From contig CAWETE010000005.1 of NCBI GenBank assembly GCA_963811895.1, positions 1 to 64,000 on the forward strand: 64,000 bases of DNA, in the 5' to 3' direction. Position numbers and translations under genes: made by a program. Positions 27,892-38,006 of this stretch are shown piece after piece. The DNA is from DASSUW01 sp963811895 (GTDB lineage: Bacteria > Actinomycetota > Thermoleophilia > Solirubrobacterales > Solirubrobacteraceae). The notes beneath the pieces are model-generated. The model was not told where the DNA came from. It was given only the letters and a program-made list of their open reading frames with translations, and made no database searches. Within the stretch, counting starts at the first letter, position 1; every line of letters starts with the position of its first letter.

Positions 27892-29436
27892 CGAGCAACT
27901 CCACGGGGGTGACCGCCCGCCGGCGCGACGAGCGCCGGCAGGCGGCCGCGCTCGAGCTGGTGCTCGCACAGGGGGCGCGGGTGCCGCTGGTGGGAGAGAT
28001 GACGGTCGGGCGCGACCCGGCCTCCACGGTCGTGCTGCAGCGATCCGTCGGTGTCGCGCCGTCATGCGCGGATCTCGGCCGACGGCCAGTGGGTGCGAGG
28101 ACGCCGGCTCGCTCGCCGGCACGTACGTCGACGGCGTCCGCGTGACCGGCCGCGCGCGCGCTGCGCGACGGCGCGCGGCTGCGGCTCGGGCGACTCCGAG
28201 CTGCTGGTCGAGCGCCCACGGGCGCGGCCGAGGCGGCGCGCACGATCCTCGTGCCGGCCGGCGTGGCGCCGGCCCAGGGCGCCGCGGGTGCGGCCCGGCT
28301 ACGCGCTCAAGCGCCTCGAGGCGGCCGAGGGCAGCCGGCGGTGGGTGCTGCGCGACCTCGAGGGCGGCACGTTCCTGCGCTTCGGCGACGATCGACGCCC
28401 GCTCTGCTGGAGCTGCTCGACGGGACGCGTTCGGCGGCCGAGCTGATCGCGCGAGGCCGAGCGGCGGCTCGGGCCGTCGGGGCCGGCGCGGCTCGCGCGG
28501 CTGCTGGCCGACCTCGGCGAGCGCGGCCTGCTCGAGGGCGTCGGCGCGCCGCCAGCGCCGACGGCGGCGCAGCCGCCGTGGCGGCGCGCGCTGGAGCCGC
28601 GCGAGCGGGTGGTGCCGCGGCGTCGGCGACGCTGGTCGAGCGCGCTCTACCGCGCCGGCGGCTGGGTGCTGCTCACGCGCCCGCGTGCTCGTCGCGCTCG
28701 CGCTGCTGGCGGTCGCCGGGCGTCGGCGTGTTCGCCTTCCTGGTGGCCGCGGCGCTACGGGACGCCGTTCGTCGTCGCGTCCAAGCTCGGGCTCGGCGGG
28801 CTCGTGTTCCTGCTCGGGCGCTTCGCCGTCGTCGCCGTCCACGAGCTCGCGCACGGGCTGGTCATGGCGTCGTACGGCCGGCGCGTCGAGCGCGCCGGGC
28901 TTCAAGCTGCGTGCTCGTCTTCCCGTACGCGTTCGTCGACACCTCGCAGGCGTGGTTCGAGCCGCGCCGGCGGCGGATCGCGATCAGCGCCGCCGGCCCG
29001 GCGTCCGACGTCGACGCTCGGCGCGCGTGTTCTCGATCGCCTGCCTGCTGCGCGCCGCCCGGGACGGTGCGCGACATCTGCTTCCAGCTCGCGTTCGGCG
29101 CCTACCTCGGCGCCTGCTTCAACCTCAACCCGTTCCTCGACCGCGACGGCTACCACATCCTCGTCGACCTGCTGCGCGAGCCGAACCTGCGCCGCCGCGC
29201 GCGGCGCGTCGCGCGGGAGGCTCGCGCGTGCTGGCGCGCTACTCCGCGTTCGCCGCCGGCTGGTCGGTGATCGCGGCGCTGTTCGTCGATCGCGACGACG
29301 CTCCGGTACCGCCACGCGTTCGACGGCACTGGCGCCCGCGTGGGTCGTGTGGACCGTGATCGGCGCCGTCTGGGCCGCGGTCTTCGTGCCGGTCGTCCTG
29401 GCGTTCCGGCCGGCTATCGCAGCCCGTCGCGGATGA
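27888..29436 (+). CDS. FHA-PqqD-like-M50 zinc metalloprotease (many frame breaks)
   Basis: Reading across at least eight one-base breaks gives one protein of about 510 residues. An FHA domain comes first (EMTVGRDPASTVVLQ, VSRRHARISADGQW, LAGTYVDGVRV). A PqqD-like winged helix follows (YALKRLEAAEGSRRWVLRDLEGGTFLRF, then ELLDGTRSAAELI). The rest is a membrane protease domain with the zinc motif HELAHG (28840), ISAAGPASD, a second ligand region NLNPFLDRDGYH (29131), and several helices. This fits peptide zinc metalloproteases. The FHA head implies control by Thr phosphorylation, for instance by the kinase at 10.9 kb. Starts with GTG overlapping the preceding stop. Confidence 0.7.
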
Positions 29437-30381
29437 TGCCGCGCAGGATCGCGGCGGCGGCCGGATCGCGCCTGGACGTCCCAGTCGAGCCGGCCGGTCG
29501 CCCACGAGCTGGGCCTGACCGCGGCTGCGGTGCTGGAACCAGGCCACCGAGCGGATCCACGGCGTCCGGCGCAGCATGCGCCGCAGCGAGCTCGCAGCCA
29601 GCGCAGGCGCCCGCGGTGCGCGGTGCTGACCTCGGTGAGCAGCACGGGCTTGCGGTAGAGCCGGCGCAGCGTCGTGCAGGCGGGGCGCGAAGCGCTGCGA
29701 CGGCGTAGCGCTTCGCGCCGCCGAAGTTGATCATCGTCGAGCCCACGGCGTCCACGTAGCGGCGGCCGGGCCAGTAGACGCGGACGCTGCGCCGCCAGGT
29801 CCGGAACGGGCAGGTAGAGGCTGGGGTTCGGCGGACCAGACGAAGCGGACGTTGCCCGCGCCCGCCGACCGGAACAGCCGGACGATCGCGCCGCCACGCG
29901 CGCCGGTAGGCGACCGGGTCGTGCGACCACGGGTACCAGGTGCCGTTCATCTCGTGCGCGTAGCGCAGGTCGACGCGGCCTGGAACGTCGCCAGGCTGCG
30001 CGCGAAGCGCGAGGATGTACGCGTCCTGGGCGCCGGCCGCGATGTCGCGGTTGCGGTAGCCGGGCTGCTCGCGGAACCCCTCGCCGACGCCGCGCTCCGC
30101 CGGCACGGGCCGCCAGGGCTCCCACGATGACGAGCACGCGGCGGAGGCCCTGGCGCTCGGACTCGCGCAGGAACTCGTCGACCGTCGCGCCGCGCGAGAA
30201 GGCCTCGAACCGGCCGACGAACTGCGGCGCCGCTCCGACCTTGGCGGTCCACTCGGCGACGTGCCACGGGTCGACGTAGGCGCCGAACGCGCGCTTCGGC
30301 GTCGCGGCGTGGGCGGTCGGAACGGCGGTCAGCGCCAGCGCTGCGCGAGAGCCGCGCAGGAGTCGAGAGCGAGAGTCGCAT
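29414..30381 (-). CDS. GH26-like glycoside hydrolase, paralogue of the 13.7 kb gene (many frame breaks)
   Basis: Pieces in all three frames rebuild a GH26 protein parallel to the 13.7-14.8 kb gene. They are an ALALTAVPTAHA signal region, FGAYVDPWHVAEW, FEAFSRGATVDEFLRESERQGLRRVL, GYRNRDIAAGAQDAYI, LRYAHEMNGTWYPWSHD with the acid/base Glu, YVDAVGSTMINFGG, and a C-terminal ILRGIIRDGLR. At least seven single-base shifts are needed; some are clear extra bases against the intact copy (for example near 29892 and 30127). It overlaps the protease gene end by 23 nt (convergent). Confidence 0.7.
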
Positions 30382-30491
30382 GTGCGCGCAGCACATCGCG
30401 CTCGCGCGCGCGAGCCGCTCAATCGGATCGCGTCGATCGGCTGAGCGCGACTCGTTGTTGAGGGGGCGCCCGTCGGCCGGTTGAGTGAGGC

Positions 30492-30963
30492 ATGTCCATT
30501 CGATCCCTCCTCCCCGTTGCTCTCCTCGTCGCCGGCGCGCTGACCGCCGGCCCCGCCTCGGCCCAGACGCCGACCGACAATCCCGTGCCCGGCGCGCAGC
30601 CGGGCGCGTGTACCGATCACCGCCAAGCCGACCTCGGGCTTCACGCGCAAGGCGGCGCGCAAGGCCGGCCGCAAGCGGCTCCTGCGCGGCACCGCGCGCG
30701 ACATCGGCTGCGGCGTCGACCGCGTGACCATCTCGGTCCAGCGCAAGAGCGGGAAGGCCAACAAGACGCTGTTCCGCAAGAGCCCGCTCCTGCGCAAGCT
30801 GCGCCACGGCCGCCAGCACTGGCTCGGCGCACGCGGCACCGCGCGCTGGTCGTTCCGGCTGTCCAAGCGCCTCCCGCGCGGCACGTACCTGGTCCGGACG
30901 CGCGCGATCGACTTCGCGGGCAACGTCGAGAAGCCGCGGGTGCGCCGCCTGCGGCTCCGCTGA
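30492..30963 (+). CDS. Secreted basic protein of unknown function (frameshifted)
   Basis: A signal peptide (LLPVALLVAGALTAGPASAQ) is in the first frame. Near 30605 the frame shifts and continues PITAKPTSGFTRKAARKAGRK, then DIGCGVDRVTISVQRKSGKA, and RAIDFAGNVEKPRVRR at the end. The second part looks like a single Ig/FN3-type beta domain with the RAxDxAGN ending common in bacterial extracellular repeats. About 156 residues in all. No enzyme motif. Confidence 0.6.
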
Positions 30964-31003
30964 CGCCTGGCGGGCGCAAGGGTGATGGACTAGCCTCGCG
31001 AGC

Positions 31004-33491
31004 GTGACCGCACCACCGCGTGCGCGGCGTGTCCTCCGGGGCGCCGAGGTCGCGCTGGCCTTCGCCGCCGGCGTCGCAGTCCTTCGCGCTCGTCTCGGTC
31101 GCGCTCGCGGTGTTCGAGTCGGGCCTGTTCGCCGCCGTCTTCGGCGCCGCGTGCGTCGCCGCCGTCATCGCCATCGCCCGGCGGTGGGGCGTCGCGTACG
31201 CGGTGCCGTCGGCGATGGCCGCCCTGCTCGGCTACGACTGGTACCAGTTCCCTCCGACCCACGCCGAGGAGTTCCCGAGCTCCGGGAACCTGGCGAACCT
31301 GGTCGTGTACCTCGCGGTCTCGGTCCTGGTCGGCGAGCTCGCGGCGTCCGCGGCGCGGCGGGCCGCCCGGCTGGCCGAGGAGCAGGCCGCGCTGCGGCAC
31401 GTTGCCACGCTGGTCGCGCGCGGGGTCCCCGCCTCGGAGGTGTTCGCCGCGGTCGCCCAGGAGGTCGGCGAGCTCCTCGACGTCGACGCCACGCACCTCG
31501 GCCGGCTGGAGCCCGACGGCACCTCGGTCACCGTGGGCGCCTGGAGCCGGGCGGGCGACCACATCCCGGTCGGCATGCGGCTGAGCATGGACGGTCAGAG
31601 CGTCTCGTCGCTGGTCGCGCAGACCGGGCGCTCCGCGCGGGTGGACAGCTACGACGACGCCGTCGGGCCCGATCGCTGATCGGATCCGCGCCTTGGGCAT
31701 CCGCTCGTCCGTGGGCTGCCCGATCACCGTCGACGGACGTCCGTGGGGCCTCCTGGTCGCGTCCTCGAAGGCCGAAGTGCCGCTCCCGCCGGACACCGAG
31801 TCGCGGATCTCAGGATTCACCGAGCTCGTGGCCACCGCGCTGTCGAATGCCGAGGCGCGGGTCGAGGTGAGCCGGCTCGCGGACGAGCAGGCCGCGCTCC
31901 GGCGCGTGGCGACGCTCGTGGCGCGTGGGGTCGCCTCCGTCGGACGTGTTCGCCGCGGTCACGCGCGAGGTCGGCGGGCTGCTCGATGTCGACGCTGCGT
32001 ACCTGGGCCGGTTCGAGCGCGACGGCACGATGACCGCCGTGGGCGCTTGGGAAAGCGGCGGCGCCGAGGGGCCGGTCGGCACGCGGGTCGTGCTCGACGG
32101 GACCGGAGTCTCTTCGCTGGTCGCGCGGACCGGTCGGCCGGCACGACTGGACAGCTTGGACGACGTCTCCGGCCCGCAGGTGGAGCTGATCCGAAACCTG
32201 GGCTTCCGCTCGTCGGCCGGCGCGCCGATCGTCATCGACGAGCGCCCGTGGGGCGTGATGATCGTCTCGTCGAAGGCCGACGAGCCGATGCCGGCGGACA
32301 CCGAGTCGCGGATCGAGGCGTTCACCGAGCTCGTGGCCACGGCGCTGTCGAACGCCGAGGCGCGCGAGGAGGTGCGACGGCTCGCCGACGAGCAGGCCGC
32401 GCTGCGGCATGTGGCGACGGTGGTCGCCCGCGAGTCGCCGCCGCGGGAGGTGTTCGCCGCGGTCGCCGGGGAGATGGCTCGCCTCCTCGACGTGGACGCC
32501 GTGAAGATGGCGCGCTACGACGCCGACGGGACGGCCACGATCGTCGCGGACTGGGGCGAGGCCGACGTCCTGCCGGTCGGGGCGCGCGTTCCTTGGGGGG
32601 CCACAACGTCCTCTCGGACGTGCAGCGAACCGGCCGGCCGGCGCGGGTCGACGACTACGCGACGGCCACCGGCGCGATCGGCGCCGCCGTCCGCGACGGG
32701 GGGCGTCCGCTCCGCAGTCGGCGGTCCGATCGTCGTCGACGGACGGCTGTGGGGCGCGGTCGTCGTCGCCGCGCGGCACGCCGAGCCGCTCCCGCCGGGA
32801 ACCGAGTCGCGGATCGGCGAGTTCACCGAGCTCGTCGCCACGGCGATCTCGAACATCGAGGCGCGGGCGGAGCTCGCCGAGTCGCGTGCCCGGATCGTGG
32901 CCGCGGCCGACGACGAGCGCCGCCGCGTGGTGCGCGACCTGCACGACGGCGCGCAGCAGCGTCTCGTCCACACCGTGATCACGTTGAAGCTGGCTCGCCA
33001 GGCGCTCGAGCGGGGCGACGACGCGGCGCGCGAGCATCGTCACCGTGGCGCTCGACAACGCTCAGGCGACGACCGCCGAGCTGCGCGAGCTCGCCCACGG
33101 AATCCTGCCCTCCGCCCTGACGCGCGGCGGGCTGCACGCGGGGGTGGAGGCGCTCGCCGCTCGGATGCCGGTCCCGGTCGAGAACGACGTCGCCGTGGGG
33201 CGGCTCCCGGCGACCGTGGAGGCGACCGCCTACTTCGTCGTGGCGGAGGCGCTCACCAACGTCGCCAAGCACGCTCAAGCCGGCCACGCCGCCGTCGAGG
33301 CGCGCGTCGAGGACGGCACGCTCGTCCTCCACGTCCGCGACGACGGCGTCGGCGGTGCCCGGCTCGACGGAAGCGGCATCGTCGGGCTCCGCGACCGGCT
33401 CGCCGTGCTCGACGGCCGCCTGCGTGTCGAGAGCCCGGCTGACGGCGGGACGCTGGTCGACGCCGCGATCCCGCTTGGAAACGGCGCTTGA
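31004..33491 (+). CDS. Multi-GAF sensor histidine kinase (HisKA_3 type; six frame breaks)
   Basis: GTG 31004 opens a protein of about 825 residues. An N-terminal DUF4118-like membrane part comes first (GLFAAVFGAACVAAVIAIARRW, LANLVVYLAVSVLVGELAA). Three GAF domains follow, each introduced by DEQAALRxVAT and ending FTELVATAxSN. Then come the HisKA_3 dimerisation helix DDERRRVVRDLHDGAQQRLVH with the phospho-His, and a HATPase (EALTNVAKHA, VRDDGVGGARLDGSGIVGLRDRL). Frame breaks lie near 31078, 31670, 31940, 32595, 32700 and 33030. No response regulator is adjacent; the 26.7 kb NarL-type protein is a candidate. A terminator hairpin follows. Confidence 0.85.
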
Positions 33492-33502
33492 AATGACGAC
33501 GC

Positions 33503-33532
33503 GCCCGCGCGGCCGTGCCGCGCGGGCGTTGA
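33503..33532 (+). terminator. Terminator after the first GAF kinase
   Basis: Perfect 12-bp stem CGCCCGCGCGGC / GCCGCGCGGGCG with a 3-nt loop, starting 11 nt after the kinase stop. A second hairpin (CCGCGGGCC-TGCC-GGCCCGCGG, 33561-33582) follows and ends in TTT. It may also end the small minus-strand ORF transcript. Confidence 0.7.
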
Positions 33533-33587
33533 GGGGATCGTCGTCGGGGGGCTCGACTGCCCGCGGGCCTGCCGGCCCGCGGTTTGG

Positions 33588-33703
33588 TCACCAGGTCGAG
33601 TCGAAGGTGCCCGGGCGCGGCGCCGGGGGATCTCACGCACGGTCGGGAAGGAGAACTCGTGCCTGACGGGGGCCGGGGGGCGGGGGGTGAGGGTGACGCT
33701 CAT
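33588..33703 (-). CDS. Tiny conserved ORF, copy A (one base short)
   Basis: ATG 33703 begins MSVTLTPRPPAPVRHEFSFP, then TVREIP. A run of five G (33625-33629, plus strand), where copy B has six, breaks the frame. Correcting it gives PxPRPGTFDSTW and a stop at the same place as in copy B. Nearly the same 38-residue peptide is open at 38.8 kb, so this is probably a real short gene with a base error or a fresh mutation here. Function unknown. Confidence 0.45.
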
Positions 33704-33760
33704 CGCAGCCATACTCCCGTCGGCCGCCGGTCGTCGCGACCCCGCTGACCGGCGTCCTGA

Positions 33761-33778
33761 TGTCGGGCTAGCCGGACA
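33761..33778. promoter_or_regulatory. Near-palindrome TGTCGGGCTAGCCGGACA in module copy A
   Basis: An 18-nt inverted repeat with one mismatched pair around GGCTAGCC. Copy C has TGTCGGGCTAGCCAGACA (45190-45207) and copy B keeps TAGCCGGACA (39002-39011). It shares CTAGCCGGACA with the LysR/response-regulator intergenic region. Likely a regulator binding site. Confidence 0.5.
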
Positions 33779-33827
33779 CCGCCGACGGCCGACGATTCCG
33801 TCGATCGGCGAAGCCATCCGGCCGATC

Positions 33828-33843
33828 GGCAATCCGGATTGCC
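33828..33843. promoter_or_regulatory. Perfect palindrome GGCAATCCGGATTGCC in module copy A
   Basis: A 16-nt perfect palindrome 35 nt before the plus-strand ATG at 33878. Copy C has GGCAATTCGGATTGCC (45250-45265) inside a longer CGATC...GCGATCG symmetry. Candidate operator for the DyP operon. Confidence 0.5.
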
Positions 33844-33901
33844 GTGATCGCGCGCGGCGGACAGATTTGGTCGAGCCATGACCGCTACGAGAAGGGCCGA
33901 C

Positions 33902-34494
33902 ATGTCCACCGAAGAGAAGATCGACCAGCTGCGCGAGCTGTTCGCCGACGCGCCGGAGGTCGGCAAGGCGGCGCTGGAGAACGTGCTCAGCGAGCTGACG
34001 TCGCAGGCGTCGGATTCGCCGCCGGTGCCGATCGAGAGTGCCGGCCGGGTCGGCAGCCGTCTGGGCAAGGTCTCGGAGTTGACGATCATCGTCCCGCTCG
34101 CCCCCGGCGGAGCCGAGCGGCTGCGCGCGTTCCTGGGGCTGCTGGGCGGCAACCTCGCAAGGCGCGGACAAGGTCGGCAGCGTCCACGACATGCGCTTCG
34201 TGTTCTTCGACGACGACACGAGGATGCTGTTCGCGACCACCTTCGACGGTGATTGGGATGCCTACATCGACGACTTCATCGACGAAGATCCCCGACTACC
34301 TCGACATCATCGACTCGGCGTGGGAAGGCTGGCCGGGCATCCGCAGCCCGGAGGCGAAGGACTACCTCGTCAAGCACCAGGTCACGGCGGAGGGCTGGTA
34401 CGTCGGCAATCCGGACCTGACGGTGGCCGAGACGCGACGGCTGAAGCGTATCGGCGAGGCGGTCGACGAGTTCCTGGACAAGGTCGGCGAGTAG
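33902..34494 (+). CDS. DyP-operon protein of unknown function (frameshifted)
   Basis: About 197 residues once two breaks (near 34155 and 34280) are bridged. The N-terminal half reads MSTEEKIDQLRELFADAPEVGK and SELTIIVPLAPGGAERLRAFL. The middle is VHDMRFVFFDDDTRMLFATTFDGDWDAYIDDFI and the C-terminal part IPDYLDIIDSAWEGWPGIRSPEA, then AEGWYVGNPDLTV. The paired beta strands and size suggest a ferredoxin-like fold as in DyP/chlorite-dismutase relatives, but I do not recognise a named family. An upstream ATG (33878) at the module edge is an alternative start. First gene of a five-gene set. Confidence 0.65.
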
Positions 34495-34504
34495 CGCCGC
34501 GGGC

Positions 34505-35874
34505 ATGGCACTCGATGCGACCGCTCGGCGGCGACTCCCTCGCGACGCGTCACCATCGAGCTCGACGACATCCAGGCAACGGTGCTGCGCTACCGGCCCG
34601 AGCCGTACTACGGCACGCACGTCATGCTCGCAGTGGACGATGCGCGCGCCGGCCGCGAGTTCCTGCGGCGGCTGACGCCGCACGTCGACTCCGCCGCCGA
34701 CTGGTGGCAGGCCGGCGAGGCTTGGATCGCGGTCGCCATCACCTACTCCGGGCTGGCGGCGCTGGGTGTGCCGGAGGACTCGCTCCGGAGCTTCCCGGAA
34801 GCGTTCCGGGAGGGGATGGCCGCGCGCGCCGACAAGCTCCTCGACCGCGGAGACAACGACCCGGAGCACTGGGATGCGCCGTTCGGGAGCGGGCACGTCC
34901 ACATCGGCATCAGCGTCTTCAGCGACTCCGAGGACGACGTGGCGTCGCACCATGGAGACGGCGCGGCGGCACTACGAGGGACGCCCGGGCGTGACGGTGC
35001 TGATGACGCAGGACTTCGGCGCCCAGCCGGGCGACCTGAACCCGCTGGGCTACAGGGATTCGATCGGTCAGCCGGCGATCGAGGGCAGCGGCGTCGAGCC
35101 GCTGCCCGGCCAGGGCCCGCCGATCAAGGCCGGCGAGTTCATCCTCGGCTACCCCGGGGAGGCCGGCGAGCCGCTTCCGACACCACAGCCGGAGGTGCTG
35201 GGACGCAACGGCACGTTCCTCGGCCTGCGCAAGTACCAGTCGCGGGTCGGGACGTTCAACCGCTTCCTGCGGGCGCACGCCGAGACGGACGAGGAGCGCG
35301 AGCTGCTCGCCGCGAAGCTGGTCGGCCGCTGGCGCAGCGGCGCGCCACTGACGCTCGCGCCGACGCAGGACGACCCGGAGCTCGGCGCCGACCCGCGGCG
35401 GAACAACGACTTCACGTATGCCGCCGATCCGCACGGCCGGCAGGTGCCGCTCGGCTCCCACATGCGGCGCATGAACCCGCGCGACACCGAGATGGCGCTC
35501 CTGACCGACGTCAACCTGCACCGCATCATCCGGCGCAGCACGACCTTCGGGGCGCCCTACGACCCGGACGCGATCTCGCAGCAGGACGACGAGGACCGCT
35601 CGCGGGCTCTACTTCATCTTCCTGAGCGCCAAGGCGATGGCCACGCTGGAGTTCCTGCAGCAGGAGTGGGTCAACGACGGCAACTTCATGAGCCTCGGCG
35701 ACGAGCGCGATCCGAACGTCGGCCTGCAGGAGGACGGGGCGACGTTCACGATCCCGCAGCGAGCCGGTGCGGCGCCGCATCCACGGCATCGAGACGTTCA
35801 ACGTGCTGCGCGGTGGCGAGTACTTCTTCCTGCCATCGCTGTCGGCATTGAAATGGCTCGGAAACAACCTCTAG
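34505..35874 (+). CDS. DyP-type heme peroxidase (several frame breaks)
   Basis: About 455 residues. Recognisable parts: TIELDDIQATVLRYRPEPYYGTHVML at the N-terminus, GHVHIGISVFSD, LGYRDSIGQPAIEG (the GxxDG distal-heme motif, Asp kept, second Gly replaced by Ser), GSHMRRMNPRD with the proximal His, and YFIFLSAKAMATLEFLQQEWVNDG near the C-terminus. Breaks lie near 34540, 34950, 35605 and 35765. DyP enzymes oxidise dyes and aromatics with hydrogen peroxide. No Tat signal is seen, so it is probably cytosolic. The neighbouring catalase-like gene supports a peroxide-linked pathway. Confidence 0.85.
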
Positions 35875-35891
35875 ACCCCGAAGGAGCCGTC

Positions 35892-36882
35892 ATGGCCATC
35901 GCAGTGAACAGCGTCGTCCTCGAGCCCGCAGCGCAGGAGCTCGTCGAGTCCACCGCCAACCACCCGTTCTTGTTCGAGCTCGGGCCCGAGAAGGGCCGCA
36001 CCACCCTTGACGACCTCCAGACCGGCGACGTCGCCAAACCCGCGGTCGACGACGAGTGGACCACCGTCGCGGGCGGGCCAACCGGCTCTGTCGATGTCCG
36101 CATCGTCAGGCCACGCGGCGCGAGCGGAACGCTGCCGGTCGTGATCTATATCCACGGGGCGGGATGGGTGTTCGGCGACGCGCACACCCACGACCGGCTC
36201 GTTCGCGAGCTCGCCGTCGGCGCTGGCGCCGCGGTCGTCTTCCCCGAGTACCACCGTTCGCCCGAGGCGCGCTACCCGGTCGCCATCGAGCAGAACTACG
36301 CCGTCGCGCAATGGGTCGCAAGCGAGGGCGCCGGCAACGGACTCGACCCGAGCCGGATCGCGGTCGTCGGCGACTCCGTCGGCGGCAATATGACGGCCGC
36401 GCTGACGTTGATGGCCAAGCAGCGCGGCGGCCCGCAGCTCGCGGCGCAGGTCCTCTTCTACCCGGTCACCGACGCGAGCTTCGACACCGGCTCGTACGAG
36501 CAGTTCGCCGAGGGCTTCTACCTGCGTCGCGACGGCATGCGCTGGTTCTGGAATCAGTACATCACCGACGAGGATCAGCGCAGCGAGATCACCGCCTCGC
36601 CACTACGTGCCACGACCGAGCAGCTCGCCGGGCTGCCCCAGGGCGCTGGTGATCACCGCCGAAGCCGACGTGCTGCGCGACGAGGGGGAGGCCTACTCGC
36701 GCAAACTCCGCGAGGCCGGTGTCGACGTGAGCGCCACCCGGTACGAGGGCATCGTCCATGACTTCGTGATGCTCAACGGCTTGCGCGAAACCGACGCCGC
36801 CGGGGCCGCGATCGCCCAGGCGGTCGAGTACCTCCGCGAAGCGCTCCACCCGGAACGCCACAACGAGCTCCAAGAGAGCTGA
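35892..36882 (+). CDS. HSL-type alpha/beta hydrolase (frameshifted)
   Basis: About 330 residues. IYIHGAGWVFGD is the HGGGW-type oxyanion motif and VVGDSVGGNM carries the Ser nucleophile. After one break near 36642 the second frame has ALVITAEADVLRDEGEAY (acid) and IVHDFVMLNGL (catalytic His). Likely esterase or lipase acting on a small ester. It lies 18 nt after the DyP gene in the same operon. Confidence 0.85.
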
Positions 36883-36885
36883 CGG

Positions 36886-38006
36886 ATGTCGTCGAACTTC
36901 GTTCGCTACACACCCGAGATCGAGACCATCGATCCACAGCTCGACGCGCGGATGGCGCAGATCATCGAGTTCTGGGAGAAGAAGGGGCGTGCGTCGCCGA
37001 AGGTCGAGGGCACCGGGCGGGCGGTCCGGGGCGCGCATGCGAAAGCATTCGGCGTGGCGCGGGCAGAGCTCGAGATCCTGCACAGCGTTCCTGCGGCGTA
37101 CGCGCAAGGCATCTATGCCACGCCGGGCCGCCACGACGCGCTGATCCGATTCTCGAGCGCCTCCGGCATCTGGGCCCGGATGCGCAACTCGGACACGCTC
37201 TGGGCGCCGCGATCAAGATCTTCGACGTCGAGGGGCCCAAGCTGGTCGAAGACGAGCCGAACTCGAGCACATTCGACCTCGTGCTGAAGAACAGCCCGAT
37301 CTTCATCGCCAGTACGGCGAAGCACTACCAATTCATCCAGGAGATCGCCACCGATCTCCCCGAGTACGTCGCGCGCGGCAAGACGGGTTTCCACGAGCTC
37401 CTGACGCGATTTCCTCACGGGCAAGGGCACGCTCGAGCGGTCCGATTGGGCATGGGACGAGGTGCTCGCGTTCGTGAGAACGGCGACGCAGACGCCGGTG
37501 CGCAATCCGCTGCTGACCACGTACTGGACGATGGCCGCCGTACGTCACGGTGACTATGTCGCCAAGATCCGTGTCGCCCCGGCTGCGGACAGCGCGGCGA
37601 ATGCGATTCACCGCGAGCTCGACCTCACCACCGGACCAGACGTCTTCGGGCCGACGCTGGTGGATGAGCTGCAAGCGCGTGCATTCGACTTCGATCTTCA
37701 GGTCCAGCTCTGCACGGACCTCGAGGCGATGCCGGTCAACGAGGCGACCGTCGAATGGCCCGAGACGCTGTCGCCCTTCGTGACCGTCGGACGGCTGCAT
37801 CTTCCGCGCCAGGACATCTCGGCCCCGAGAACTTCGACAAGGGTGACGCGCTCGCGTTCAACCAGTGGCGTGTCACTGACGATCACCGGCCGCTCGGCGA
37901 GATCATGCAGGTGCGACGCATCTACAGCGCCTCCGCCAGGGTCCGCCGGACGCTGAATCACCAGCCGCAGTCCGAGCCCACCAGCGCAGAGGAGGTGTTG
38001 TCGTAA
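36886..38006 (+). CDS. Catalase-family heme protein (frameshifted)
   Basis: About 373 residues, short for a catalase but usual for the minimal catalase-like group (srpA-like). RAVRGAHAKAFGVARAELEI holds the distal His region and GIYATPGRHDALIRFSSASG follows. Then AAIKIFDVEGPKL, FDLVLKNSPIFIAS, NPLLTTYWTMAAVRHGDYVAKIR and ENFDKGDALAFNQWRVTDDHRPLG occur. Breaks lie near 37200, 37415 and 37825. It starts 3 nt after the HSL stop, and its stop overlaps the next start (TAATG). Expected to use or remove peroxide alongside the DyP enzyme. Confidence 0.8.

Larger units (their letters stand above)
33581..33889. repeat. Duplicated intergenic module, copy A (complete)
   Basis: The left half (tiny ORF and its upstream region) is about 90% identical to 38811-39014. 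The centre and right half are closely similar to 45113-45310. The right edge ends exactly at a start-like ATGACCGCTAC (33878) on the plus strand. The module therefore lies between divergent transcription units and looks like a mobile or duplicated control region. Confidence 0.75.
33492..33901. other. Intergenic region between kinase and DyP operon: contents
   Basis: About 400 nt hold two hairpins, the full copy (A) of a duplicated module with its tiny minus-strand ORF, an 18-nt near-palindrome (33761-33778) and a perfect 16-nt palindrome (33828-33843). Apart from the tiny ORF, no protein-coding gene is supported here. Confidence 0.6.
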
